Assembly: GCA_964035545.1 (NCBI GenBank)
Contig: OZ037765.1
Coordinates: 24,796,504 to 24,856,503 of the forward strand
Length of the DNA: 60,000 nt
Origin: Bugula neritina
Taxonomy: Eukaryota; Bryozoa; Gymnolaemata; Cheilostomatida; Bugulidae
Direction of reading: 5' to 3'
Shown: piece after piece, positions 25,414 through 38,600 of the stretch
Numbering within the stretch: position 1 is the stretch's first letter
Layout of the letters: each line of letters opens with the position of its first letter
The notes under the pieces: generated by a model
Database searches by the model: none
The model's input: only the letters and a program-made list of their open reading frames with translations
Told to the model about the DNA's origin: nothing
Made by a program: the position numbers and the translations under genes

Positions 25414-28400
25414 ATGAGAAACTCAAAAAAACTCAGCATGTCATCTCAGGATGTGCCCGTGTTCACTGGGATGGATGATATTGACAAGCACACACTTACA
25501 AACCAGTCAGGTAAGTGAATGTGCGCAGTGCGCCATCTTTTCCTGATGGTGTTCCACATTCAGCTCTCCTGCAATTCAGTTCAGTGTATCAGGTTTTACT
25601 CTTATCTACTGTAAATTATGCAGAGTCATCGTTAATATTCATAATTATTGTGCTAACTAGCTAGCTCTTCCTCTTCATTGCAACTGCTGGTCATATTTTC
25701 TGTAATTAATTTATAATTTAATTAATTCTCTGTAGTCAAAAGGAAAGGGCCGCCAATATGCTACAAACCAAAGCAACCTATCATGGAACCAATTCCCAGC
25801 GATGGAACAATGAAGTTCACAGTTATGAGACAAGTTAAAGAGTCTTTTGAGCAACTGAACATACTGCGACTTCAAGACCAACTGTGTGACGTAACTTTAA
25901 TAACATGTGGCGTACGATTTCCCTGCCATAGGGTCGTCTTGGCCTCGGCTAGTCCATATTTCAATGCCATGTTCTGCACTGGAATGGTTGAATGTACAAA
26001 AAAAGAGGTAGAAATAAAGCAGATATCGCCAGAAATATTGCGCATCATTTTAGATTTTATATACACAGCAGAAATCAATGTGACAGAGTTGACTATATGC
26101 AATCTAATGGAAGCTGCCATGATCTTGCAAATGCTGAACATTACAGAGGCCTGCACCACGTTTCTAGAACACCAGCTGGACCCTTCTAATTGCATTGGAA
26201 TTCGCACATTTGCTCAAGCATACAACTGTATTGATTTAGAAAAACGAGCTAAGAGATTTTTGTTGAAACGCTTTAGTGATGTTAGACTGGGTACAGAATT
26301 TCTGAATATAAGTTTCAAGGAGCTGAAGAGTATCATAAGTTCTGAAGAAATGACTGTTAAATGTGAGTCGGAGGTTTATACTGCCGTGCTGAACTGGGTG
26401 GCCCACGACGTCGACAGCAGAGGCTGCCTGCTGCTGCAGCTGCTTGATCATATCAGACTGGGCAGCATTCCTCCAGAGTTTATCAAAAGTCAATTACAGA
26501 GTTGTAAAATTTTACGTAAAGTCCCTGACAAATGCGTGGAGAAATTAAATCGTTTATTTGAAGAGTTAAAAATGCATAAAAGCACAGCCGTTGAACCGCC
26601 GAGAGTGCCCTGTGAGAAGCAGGTAATATATTGTATCGGCGGCTACCTGAATGTTTCGGTAAAGAATGTGGAGTTCTACAACCCTCAGGATAGTCAGTGG
26701 AAGAGGGTATCCGACATGCCACATGCCCGCTCCGGCCTGGCAGCGTGTACTATCCAAGGTCTGGTTTACGCTGTCGGTGGTAGGAACAATAGTGTAGACA
26801 ACTTGAATGAAGACCAGCGGGTTGTGGACTGCTACAATCCCAAGAGCAATGAGTGGTTACACGTACCCCCTATGAGCACAGCCAGAAATCGTGTGGCTGT
26901 TGCTGTTCTGGACAACAAGATGTATGCTGCCGGAGGTTCTTCGGCAGCAGAAGCTCTCAGGACCGTAGAGTGGTAAGTTTTCATTTTATATCTTGTGGAC
27001 AGGGAACTGCTTCTATCCCTACCTTTACACACTTTGCTTTGTTGAGCATTATTAGAACTTCTTGTTATGCAACATGATGATTATATCTCTTCATATATAG
27101 ATTTCTAAAACTGACATGATCTTCATATTACCTTTTCATTTGGGATTCTTTACTGATTGAAATGTATATACATGACATAAACATTTTTTGTGTTTACATT
27201 GTGTACAAAATGCATACAGTTGTGTTTTGCCTGTCATGAATGTATTTCCCTGCATTACTTAGCAGCCATTAACATAATGACATATTGTGTTCTCTGTGTA
27301 TTGCTTTCTATAGTATAACATCTGGTAAATTAATATTGCTTTCAAATTAGTATCTTAAAACAGCAGATAAATGATATTAGATGCTTTCATCTATTGTCAT
27401 TTGTATCAGCTTTAGTGCTTTTTTAACTACAGTTTCAGACTTTTTAGTGTTAGGTTGGGCAAGGATAGGAGATTTCTACTAGTAATTTATCCTACATTGA
27501 ATATATGTATTAGTAAACACAATTTGTTACTTTTAGTCAAGTTGACCCCCTTTTGTCCCATTTCTCAGTATAACTAAACACTAAAAAGCTATAAATTTCC
27601 AATAACTTTCAATGAATAATAGACAATTCTGGTTTTTCTGAGATGAAAAATTGGTTTAAGGTATTTTTTTGGTGACTGCACTGTGACCTGCACTGCAGGA
27701 TACAATAGTAATGCAAGCTAATAAAGTTGATGAAGAAACATGAAACGTCATAAAGTGCACTTGCAAAATTATCTTGGTCATGATAAGATGTTATTCCGTG
27801 TCATTAGGAGTAACAATTGTAGCTGGTCTTTCCTACCACTAGGGAATATTTTGTATCATATAAAGGCAATTCATTAGATTTAGACAAGCATTTTTTGTCA
27901 TTGTCATAGCATGCTATGACTTGCATTTTTAGCAGTGACTTTTCCAGTAATAAGTTACCAGCTAAAGCACCTGTCAGCGAATTTATAAATGCCAGTGCAT
28001 TACATTAATGAGGCTTAAAGTGAAGCCAAAGTTTCCAGCTAGTGTCCATATTTTCCTTCAGTTCTGTCCTTACATCTGGTATGTCACCACCAGCTGCTAT
28101 GCATGGCTGTTACATGCCACGTGATATGTCTTCTATCATGCAGTGTATAAGGCATGCCTTGTGCTGTATGTAGTACTCTACTATATTGTAGCTACGACCC
28201 ATCCCAAAGGCAGTGGACTGTAGTAGCCAATATGTCTCATAAAAGGATAGCTGCTGGCCTCACTGTTGTCAATCGGTTCTTGTATGCTGTGGGTGGGTTT
28301 GATGGAGTGACTAGACTCAACACCATGGAGAAATACTATCCGGAAGAAAATCGGTGGATCAGTTGTCCTCCCATGTCTACCTCCAGATCTGGTGCTGGTA

Positions 28401-29325
28401 TGAGCATATTCCATCATACCTCAATGTTTTGTAGTAAACTTTCCCTTATCTGGCATTCTGTGATTGCTGTGTTGTTTTGATGGAAAAGCAAATTAATTGT
28501 AGTTATATAATGTAACATATTTTATAATACAGTTCTATCTGTTTTACCTTACATATAAGAAATCTAAATCTTCCAACTTTAAGCACACAAATTCACAAAT
28601 ACCAGTATTTCAGAAAGTCACTTTGAAAAGAAAAGTGACTCAACTTATGAAAAGCCAACGGTATTTCATTAGGTATGCTTAACTTGTAGGCGTGTGCAGC
28701 CTCAACTTCTACATCTACGTAGCTGGTGGTTATGACTCATCTACCCAGCTTAGCTCAGTTGAAAGGTAAGGCATGTTCCATGACTGCTCTGATAGTTATA
28801 TAGGAATCATTACACCAGGCATTATGTATGTTTGTTTCCTCATTTATCTAAGCCCTAAGGATATTGAATAATTATATACAGTGTAGAACTATTAGGGCTG
28901 AACTGTACACTGGTGGATGATATCAGTGTCCAATGAGCTGCTTTATTTATTGTGATAAGATTTTCTAGATTATTAATAAACAAGTCATTTAAACAACTTG
29001 TTTATTATCTATTAGGTTTCAGGTGTTGCATCATAGTTGCCAGTTGTTGATAGGCTGAATGTTTCTTTAGATTTGACACCCGTACTGAGAGGTGGGAGTT
29101 TGTTGCCCCCATGAGATATCAAAGGAGTGCTCTAAGTTTAGTGGCAGCTAATGGTAAACTATATGCCCTCGGTAAGTCATTATATGCATCACCTGCCTTG
29201 AAAGTAGCACCTGACTCTCTCCATATATCATATCTTGTTTAAGTTCTGTAAACGTTCTTTTGATCTTGTCAATATACGAGTATCTTGTCAATATATTTTG
29301 TTGATAATATATATTGATCTTTTTA

Positions 29326-29424
<99 letters not shown>

Positions 29425-29862
29425 AATAGCTGACTCATACAACCAGGAAGTACTCGTACTGATTACTTTTTCTTTTTATCTGCTCTGTCAACACATCATG
29501 TATTTGAATTGTAAAAGCACACATTTTGCTAGCAAGGTTGAATGTACTCATAATTGAGGGAATATATATTATGCCATCATCATCATTTATTATCTGAGTT
29601 GAGGTCATTCTATGCTATTTCAGTTACTGGTGTTGATTTGTGCACTTATAAAAGCTAAATAACTGCAGCAAACTAAAGCATTGATGTCATCAGATTATAA
29701 AATACTAAATGTGATGCTGTAGGTGGCTATGGAGGAAGTAGATTCATAGAGGTCATTGAGTCATACTGTCCAGAAACCAACCAGTGGACTGACGTGTCGC
29801 ACATGCAGTCTGGACGGAGCGGCCAAGGTGTCACTTTAGGCCCCCTTCCTGACTTCAACTAA
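25414..29862 (+). CDS. KEAP1: KEAP1 (BTB-BACK-Kelch substrate adaptor)
   Basis: Adaptor of the CUL3 ubiquitin ligase that captures NRF2-type factors and releases them under oxidative or electrophilic stress. Exons: 25414-25510, 25736-26972, 28192-28397, 28690-28765, 29071-29171, 29723-29862; about 618 residues (human 624). A second in-frame ATG at 25438 is an alternative start. Order: BTB (about 76-180), BACK with CESEVYTAVLNWV, then six Kelch blades. Residues matching the human NRF2 pocket appear conserved: Y334, S363, R380/N382 (GGRNNS), R415 (ARNRV), R483 (SRSGAG), Y525 and Q530 (GGYDSSTQ), S555, Y572, F577, S602. That identifies KEAP1 rather than another KLHL protein. Cys equivalents of human C273 and C288 are present (QSCKIL, DKCVEKL). 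The C151 position is Thr with a Cys two residues on (TELTICNL). Confidence 0.93.
29334..29422. repeat. (TA)n in KEAP1 intron 5
   Basis: Nearly pure TA dinucleotide tract with one TGTA interruption, between KEAP1 exons 5 and 6. It has no hammerhead-like flank. Confidence 0.95.
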
Positions 29863-30351
29863 TACCTTCAGAACTGCTAAATGTGCTAAGAAGTTTTGTG
29901 TAGAGCTCTATTGACCCACTGTGCTAACTTTTTATCTTTTAATGTTTATCCAAGTTCCAAGAACTACTCAGATAAGAGAATTTGTGCAGATTGAGGTGAA
30001 ACCTGTGTTCATAGTTTATAATACTCCTAATTTTTTAATGTGGTTAGTGTTGGGCCTTCTGTACAGCTGTATATAGCAATATGGTTATTTTTGTATTTTT
30101 CAGTGTTCAACATTTCCTTTGTAAAACTAAAATTTGTATATCTTTTGTAAAGTTTTTGCACCATTCTGACTTTCTAAAATTAAGGTGAGGTGTTGCCATT
30201 GTGTTTTTATTATATTTAAGCTAAAAATAATCATTTTATTTTTTAATACACAATTTATATATAAATTATAACAATACCTCATATAGTGATAATTAGCTAT
30301 TTGGTGAAAATATATAGCCGATTTCATAAACTAGTTATAGGCACACAGTTT
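29863..30351. other. convergent 3' region of KEAP1 and the unknown acidic protein gene
   Basis: Noncoding between two convergent stops. A TTTATT near 30206-30212 gives AATAAA on the minus strand for the leftward gene. I see no canonical AATAAA for KEAP1 on the plus strand. Confidence 0.5.
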
Positions 30352-33300
30352 TTAGGGGACATATTCTTGATAATCTTCCTCCAGAACTAATGAATCATTG
30401 AAATCAACGTCTGGCATTTTCTCTTTTTTCTTTAGCAACTTTCTAATTCCTTTCAAAAATGACTTCTTCTGCTCTTTCTTTTTCTCAAATGTTGAACTAC
30501 ATTTAGGAGTGCTAGTATTCAGCACATCAGCCTGCTCTGTGCACACATTCTCATCTGCAGTGGAGTTATCTTCCAAACCTATTGCTTTATCCCAAGAGCT
30601 TTCTTCTTGGTTCTCCATTTTATTATCATAGCTTTCTTCATCATTATACTCCTCATCTCTTATTGGTGGTACAAATGTGTCATCAATTTTTACTTCATCA
30701 TATATATTGTCTTCTCTTGCTCTTTTTTTCTTGACCAGTGTTGTTATCTTTTGCTTTACTGTCTTTTTCTCCAAAGGCATAGTTTCTATCATTGGATCTG
30801 GAGCAGAAAAAAGATTCTCAACAAAAGCAAAGTCTTTCATCTTTTTCTTTTGAGAATTTTTTTCTATTGTTCTACCAAGTGTAAATATATGACTGACAAA
30901 CTCATCATCATTCTCAAAATATTTGGAGTAATCTTCTTCTTTATGTTTATTGAACGCTCGATTTTCATCTAATTTTTCTGTTATTGTTTGAGTTTCGATG
31001 ATTCGTTCAACAATATCATCTTCGTGGTTATCAGCCGGAACTATTTCATGGGTTTCATGAGTTTCCACTATTCTCTTTAATCTTTTCCCAGAACTATCTA
31101 AACTAAGCTGGTCTAAGTCAACGCATGCTGAACTCTGCTCATAGTCAATCATTTCATCGCATGAGCTGTCTGAATGAATTGAAGAATTTTCAGTTTGTTC
31201 TACTTCTTGTCCTTCAAAATACGGCGAGTTGGTGTTTTCTAAAGAAGAGTACAGGTCCTGGTCACATGTTCCTAGCAAAGAATTTGTTTGATTAACAGCT
31301 GGCCGTCTAAAGGGACTGTACTCAATTTTCACATCATCATCTCCATCACTAGGCACAGCTGTCTCGAAATTGTTAAACTTGTTTTCTGTTAAATTTTGCT
31401 GACAAATGCTGCTTTGACACGGTTGTTGTTTTTTTGTAAAAGAAGTTGATTCTTCCCAAATCTTAGGCGGGACGCAAGGTCTTTCTCCCTCATCGCTTGC
31501 GGCACTATCCTGTCTAGGAATAAGTTTCCTCGTTTTGGTATGTCTGTGTTCAATGTCTTCGTCTTCATCGCTGCTGCTAGGGAAATTCCACCGGCTCTTT
31601 CTTGGTATCTCAGCATAAGTTATATCTGTTGGGTTCAACTTTGATTTAACTTTGCTAAGTGTAAACTTGTACCTGGGGGTGGACTGACCTGAAACGCATT
31701 TAATATCATATTATGCTATATAATATCTCATGCCATACATCAATATCCTATACCATTTATAGTGTCTATAAGACTCTAAAGATGGTGATGAAATATGCAA
31801 TTCTTTATTGCCGTTTAATGTAGGGAATTACTGTGATAACTCTCTTTATACTACTTATCACTATTTAATGTGCGGCATGCCTTATGCAAGACAAAGATCA
31901 ATGAAACTTGTACATATCGAACCTTCCTTGGGCTCCATTTTCCTGTCGGGACTAAAGTCTATCTCATCATAAAAGTCAGTATCTGAAGCAGATGTTATTG
32001 AGGGTGTTCTTTGAGCAGCTGCTGCATCAATCTGTAAGTTATGTACTTCACTTGTCTGCAGAGAGCTTTTCTTCTGTAAACCTGTTGCGGACAAAGTACA
32101 TCGTACACAAAATATAACCAAAGATAATCCTAGATATTTAGCACTCACAATAATGCATAATAGGCCTGCATTATTTGGCTTAGCTTAAATCTAGTTTATT
32201 ACTTGATATATAATCAAAATTTTATTGTAGATAAAAATATACTGCATATGTACAACTGCAGTTTATAAGATTATATTAATTATATTCAGAGTTATGAATG
32301 TATTGTGGGCAATAAGAATGATAGAATTTGCACTCAAAATGAGCAAGAAACAAAATAAATGTTTATAGTTGCCAAATGGCAAATTGAAAAAACCATTCAG
32401 CAATCCATTTTTGGTAATAGTATAATGCCATAATATTTTATACACTGTTGAGTAGTACCCACAGTATAAAATGCATATGATCTTTACAATCTATTAACTA
32501 TATCATATTATTGTTGTCAGCATGTTGCAGCATCATTGCAAAAAAAGATACAAAATTCTTAATCTCCATGTTTACACTGTAAAGATAGCTCACTTTAACG
32601 CATTAAAATAAATTATATTTAGATTATTCAAAACTAAAACAATTAAATTTGTTGTAATAATTTTTAAAATACATGTTAAAATATGCATAATGGGGAAAGC
32701 TACTACTTATAGCTGTTGTGTTGATTCATCTCTAACATTTCTGCTTAAAAGAACTTAAACCTATATCCGTCATAACAACAGGCAACAATTATTTGCTTAT
32801 AGATCAGTTGTGAGTCATCATATCCTTTGTCATAAGAACACAACTCCTAGTATTTGATAAGTTGAATCATCAAAGGACACAGCAGGTTTTAGATTGTAAC
32901 ATCTCAATAAACATGTTATCAAAAAATAAAAGTCAGCAAAACCTGAAGGAAACTGATGAAATTACTCTCACACAAGCTATTTTTGAGGTTACAACAATCA
33001 TCAGCTGCTGGGTGACAAGTAATTCTATATGAGAAGCGCATTCTTGTAAAAAAAGGGCATTTTTTTACTTATACGGCCTAGAAATTCAAAAGTATTGCTT
33101 CAGAGCTTGTATTTAGAATGCCACTTGTGTCTTCGGGTGAAACACTCTGCAGCATGCAACAACTAGGTGCATTTATCTTTTTAAATTGAGGAGTTGTCTA
33201 CTCAAAAAAGACATAACTAAGGTTATTTATAATCAAATCATAAATGAAGAAATTACGAGCCTGGGCTGAAATTAGACTGCATCGATTAAATGAAAGTTTT

Positions 33301-34293
33301 TAGTTTCAGAAATTGAGAACAAAATCAAGTGCATGCTGGTTAGAATAATGTGCTAGATTTTTTAAAAGAATGACTTCAAGTCACTTATAAACTAATAATG
33401 TTTTCAAGGAATATGGATATGTGGAGATGTTGAGCTTTTCTGTTGTGTACCTGTGTGCTAATATGGTGCAAAGCATACCTGGATGAGATGTTAAGTTTCT
33501 AGGAATTGTTGATACTGGTGGTGGTAATGGTGGCTCTGCAGATTTAATGGACAGGGATGGAGACTTGGCTGTTGAATAAGGATTTTCATCTTCTTCACTG
33601 TCGCTAGGAAAACTGAACTTTTGAAACGGCCGATTAGAGTTTAAGATATGTGGCAGATCTGAAGTTGTCTTTTCAAATGGCCAGTTTTGTTGCCTCTTAA
33701 GAAAATCATCATCTGGATCTACATCTGGTATAATCCAAGGTGATGTTTTGACTGGTGCTTTGTTTGATATGCTAACCACTGAATCGCGAAGCTCATGTTC
33801 TCCACTGTATGTAAGCAAGTTATTGTTAATTGAACATTTTGGGTAGCTTTTATTTTCTTCGATTACACCGTCATTACATTCATGAACTTTGTCAATGGTT
33901 GTTGGGCTCACTGGACTTTCTTTCTGCTTTAACTCACCGATTATAGAAACTTCTGTTTTGTAATCAAGACCCTCTTTTTTAATTGATCCATCATCAGCAT
34001 CTATTACTATTTCTTCTAAAATAAAAACTTAAATGTTTAACATGAAGATAGCAGCTTGAAAAGTCAAACGCATGTGTGTTTTGTTAGCTCCCTCAGAAGG
34101 GCTCAACAGAACACTTTTGGTGACCTTAGAATTGAGAGCAATTAAAATGAACTTGGTCATCTGGTTTATTCATTCACTTACCATATGGGTTCTGTGCTTT
34201 TTTCTTTTGAGTATTTTTCACTGTTTGAACGCTAGTTCCTTTCTCTGTTGCTGGTCTCTTTGAATCACCCAGATCAGCGCGAAACTTAAGCAT
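30352..34293 (-). CDS. uncharacterised acidic Ser/Asp/Glu-rich protein
   Basis: Not recognised. Four exons, 34182-34293, 33479-34015, 31923-32081 and 30352-31688, join in consistent phase to about 714 residues with one start (MLKFRADLGDSKRP) and one stop. The reading is supported by GT-AG borders, although the donor after exon 3 (GTTCGA) is weak. The protein is low in hydrophobic residues and probably mostly disordered. Three similar patches recur: FSFPSDSEEDEN (exon 2), SASDTDFYDEIDF (exon 3) and WNFPSSSDEDED (exon 4), each an aromatic residue beside Ser flanked by acids, as in casein kinase 2 sites or short docking motifs. There is a Pro run (PPLPPP) before the end of exon 2 and a basic stretch (KKSFLKGIRKLLKKKEK) before the acidic C-terminus. 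No membrane segment or enzyme motif. A nuclear or cytoskeletal scaffold is possible but unproven. Confidence 0.7.
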
Positions 34294-35060
34294 AATGGTA
34301 GCTCAACATCAAATGCGCAATGACTCACTAAACTAGTTTGGAACGAACAGATTCACTGAAGCGTTATAGCAAGTTACCATGTGAGCAATCTCTATATCGC
34401 GTTTCTACTCGTAGTTTGCAATGGTTGTCAGAAAATGATAAATTACCCATCAATAGAAATTTTATTAGGATGACTCGTTCATGTATATTTTATCATACAC
34501 CGTGGTAACCATAGTAAACTGTGTGCGTTACACTTATAAAAAATGATTATGGACCTATTACACAAAGCGAAATGGAATGTAATTTTACACGTTATTACCT
34601 ATAGATAATAGGACGAAAAATCTGCTTTTATTGGTAAAAATATTGCAATAACAAAAATAAAATATTTAACAAACATAAGAGTATTAATGATATCACCAGT
34701 GCAGTTCAATCTTTGAGTTAATTCTAAAATTTCAAAAGCATACAACATGTACATATTAAAATACTTGATACTTGAGCACAACCATTTTTAATTATAATAT
34801 AAAAATTCGAAACAACCCATTCTGCATTCCATTATCTATAAAAACTTTTTTTAGTATTTGGCAATATAGTCATTGGCTTTGGGCAATTACTTGGCAGCCT
34901 TCAACTTAGTTAGGCAGCTATATTATATGCAACATCCACTACAGCATTGTATGATGATGAAACAATATTTGGTCTTTTCAACAATAAATAAATAAATAAT
35001 GCACAATAATAGAGAGCTATAACACCAGTCACTAAATAAAAAAATAAATTTGCATTTTTG
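34294..35060. other. noncoding between the acidic protein gene and the PTCHD-like gene
   Basis: Upstream region of the acidic protein gene and downstream flank of the Patched-domain gene. A TTTATT at 34627-34632 is AATAAA on the minus strand and could serve the alternative last exon at 35061-35222. Nothing else recognised. Confidence 0.5.
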
Positions 35061-35222
35061 TTATACCACAGCGGGCAAATCGTTATCTTGATTTGGAGAA
35101 GAATCTGTTGAAGGTTTATCACTACGGTCTGCCACTGTGTCGTATTGTGGTGGCATCATACCATTCTCAGCATCATGTAACGATTCTTTATTAGTTTCAT
35201 TAGCATCAGGTACCGGTTTCTC
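35061..35222 (-). CDS. possible alternative last exon of the PTCHD-like gene (PPQY tail)
   Basis: An acceptor (ATTGTAG) is followed by an open 53-codon frame starting EKPVPDANETNKE and ending DNDLPAVV with a stop. It contains PPQYDTVAD, a PPxY motif of the kind that recruits NEDD4-family ubiquitin ligases to Patched-type tails. It joins in phase either to exon 17 of the upstream gene, which would delete the last membrane helix, or to a possible internal donor in exon 18 at DDVM|GTAAAA, which would keep it. It could also belong to an unseen gene. Confidence 0.45.
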   Translation of the reverse strand, partial: EKPVPDANETNKESLHDAENGMMPPQYDTVADRSDKPSTDSSPNQDNDLPAVV

Positions 35223-35682
35223 CTACAATACATATACTGCAAGTTTCCATTCCAAGACATAAAAACAAAACTGATCAGAGTATTAATAGTCTATAAATAC
35301 TTTATTATAAAAAAGTATACCAAAAATATATCAATATAAATTGAATAAAAAATGTTAGTGACACAAAGCATACATTAATCATCAGCAAATTATATTTAAG
35401 CATTATAAAAATATCTATAACTTGAGTAATGTTGATACGATGACACCATAAAGCTGATTGCTACATGAATGACGCCTTTTTTCTTATAGATAGGATTATA
35501 TCTTGCTACCGTAACAGATTTAATATAAATGAATGAAGCTTAAAACAGAATGCCTTGTTGTTGATGTGCAAATGGCCGAGTAAAGGCTCAAAAGTGTGTC
35601 ACATGAGTGAGCATAGCGTTGGTGGGTGACTCATGCATAGTTTTGTTGATACAAATTATAAGTAGAAACATATGAAAAATGT

Positions 35683-38600
35683 TCAGTAGTAATGATGATA
35701 TTGTCTTTGAGGCATAGAATAATATAAATAGGGAGCTGTGTTATGCTGCATATAAGCTTCAGCAGTTGCCTGCTTCAAACTGTCTACTCTAAGCATATCA
35801 TACTCTGAGGTGTATGGATTCCACACAAGTTTATGACGCGGTAATGAACGAGAAGGAAGAATAGTACAAGCAGAGTTATGGGGGTTTACAAAATACTGAT
35901 CTTTTACCATAACATCGTCAGGTTGAAATGTATCATTGTCAGCTGCTAGGTTTGAGATTTTAGTAATAGAAGAAGTCCTTCGAGTGTTGAGTGTTGAGAG
36001 ATACGGGGCTGGTCCAATGAGACTGAGTAGTACTGGTAGAAGCACCATCCCATTCCACATGCCCAGTAGAACTACTAGCAGGTTTACCTACAGATGTCAT
36101 CAAAGTACTGTCTAAATGTTATATTTAAATACAGCTAATGGCTCTAAAATAAATAAATGAATAATATGCACATCATTGATAACTTTATGCTATTCATCAT
36201 GCCAGATCAAATGGGTGTATAAATTACTAACCTTGAAGAAGACATCAAACACGTATGAATCAGATGAAGCTAATAGCATGAAGGCTAGCAGAGTACTGAA
36301 TCCACCATTAAACACAGCTGGTCCAATGTCAGCCAGAGTTTTCATAGCACGCTCTAATAATAGAAGAGTAACTTAAGAACACATGGGATCCCTCAGTTGA
36401 AGTAGCAGAGAGGTGAATAATTACAACATTATACTTGAAAACTTGGAGAACTACCCACTTGGCCATTCCAACAACAACTCTTGTCATCACCATAATTATT
36501 ACAAGATACATTTTATTTGTCAACAAAAATAAGAAAGTTAAAAACCTGAGAGTAAATAATACCTCTACTACTAATGCTAAAACCAGTACATGGCAGTGAA
36601 AATCTTGCAAGGGAAATATTCTGCCTAATTTGGGTATCAGTATTTAAAATTATACATGACCAATATCCAACTAAAAGGGTTCTGCTTATTGATTATTAGA
36701 CTAGTTTAATAATATAATATATTATGTTTATAAAAAACTATGATTTTGAAATACAGTATCTAGGTAAGTAGCTAAATATATGAAACAAATAAACCCAATA
36801 TAATTGGCCACAGTTAGAGCTGAGCTGATACTAGAAATACCTGAATTAAACAGTTGGTATATCAGCATTTAGGTACTTTCAGTAGGTACTATATTTAGTA
36901 CCTTTTACTTGTTATAGCTTGAGACTCATCAAGGTTTTTACTTAGCACAAGAGAGAGATTTGCCTACTTAGAGGTTATGTGATATAGTGTTAAAAACTAC
37001 TAACTATAAGAGACATCATTGTCTAAGTAAAAGTACCAAAACTAAATGCTAATAAAAGCAATAATGAAGATGCTGAAGAAACACCAAACTATTTACACAG
37101 AAGCTAAACCATATTATATCAACCAAGCACTAGTCACAGCACATTATCTAATAATTATCATAATATATGATATGATAAAATATATGTGTAATATACAATT
37201 TAGGAGCATACAATAAAAAATATATATTTTACCATTTCTAGTGCCAGTGACAGTCATAAAGGTGTGTCCAATGTGTGCTGAGTAGTCTACAGCGAGACCA
37301 ATGGCTAATACTAGCTGTATGCAGGTTACAGTGTCGATAGAGAGATTCCAGAAATACATTAAACCAGCAACTTCAACCTACAAGGCAGATAAATGTTATT
37401 GCACCATATCACATTGCACTGACTGCACCTATCAGTACATGCTTACAACTTTATAGTCCAGTCAGATAGACATTGTTTTACATAGAATAACCTAGTCCGG
37501 TGATAATACAATAACCAGCCATTTTATAACCCACCATTCTACAAGGAGCATATTTGACATAAATAGTTGTCTATCTGAATAAGGCGTTACAATTTAGTGT
37601 TGGGTGAATTAGAAAACAAATGAAATAATTGATATTGCATAAACCAACAAAATTGAAATTAATTGCATGTTTTTCTCAATTTAACTTTTGTTTCCAATTA
37701 AGACATCACCACTGATTGGTCACCAATCACTGAAATATATTGATAACCACCCACTCAATTATAGCTAATAATATGAACAGTTGGCATTATCTCAAGTATA
37801 AAAGGACTATAATATATAATAGCACTACTATTAGAGGTGCTTACTATACATACAGCCTGATGTGTGGTAGCAGTGATATATTACTATCAGTTTATTTATA
37901 ATCAATAATCCTTTACATTTTATTATAAGAAAGAACAATCTTATAATTGCTGTGTAACATTACATATTCATACGTATAGGAAATATTAGCAAGAATTTTA
38001 TAAATATCTGATTACATGTATGCATTGCTGCATGTACATGAAATATGCTTACTATACACATACAGTATATACTATTTGCACTGCTGGCATTTACTGCTAA
38101 TTGATACATATACATACTAACACCTTGTCATGGGCTTATATTTTGTCAAATCACATACCAAAAATAAGCAATACGAAGTGCATGGATGTGGACATATAAA
38201 AGTAATGAACATACCAGTGTAGAGAGAACACAGAAGGATACCAGGAGACATGTGCCAACATCCGCTATGAGAAAGAGAGTGAGAATAACAACGCAGCCAA
38301 ACGCTAGTGCCATGTTTCTGTATAACTCCATCTACAGCAATAACCAGCATGCAGTGTAATATTATGATATTCTATGATATTCTATAAGGCTGTATGATAT
38401 GTACATATTGATGAGAAGTATTATTAATGTAAATTCATTGAAATTTATACTATAATGGCTTGCAAAAGATAACACTGAGAAATAATAATAAAATGTCTTC
38501 ATACTACTTTAAAAAATAATACAGAAAAAAGTTAAAAAATTTCCTTTTATAATTAATAACTACAATTTATCTTGTCACCAATGGCTTGTGTATCTGTTTA

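Noticed and set aside
30607-30972. Hydrophobic plus-strand frame
   Set aside because: Antisense to the single long exon of the acidic protein gene; Phe/Ile content reflects the complementary Glu/Lys/Asp codons.
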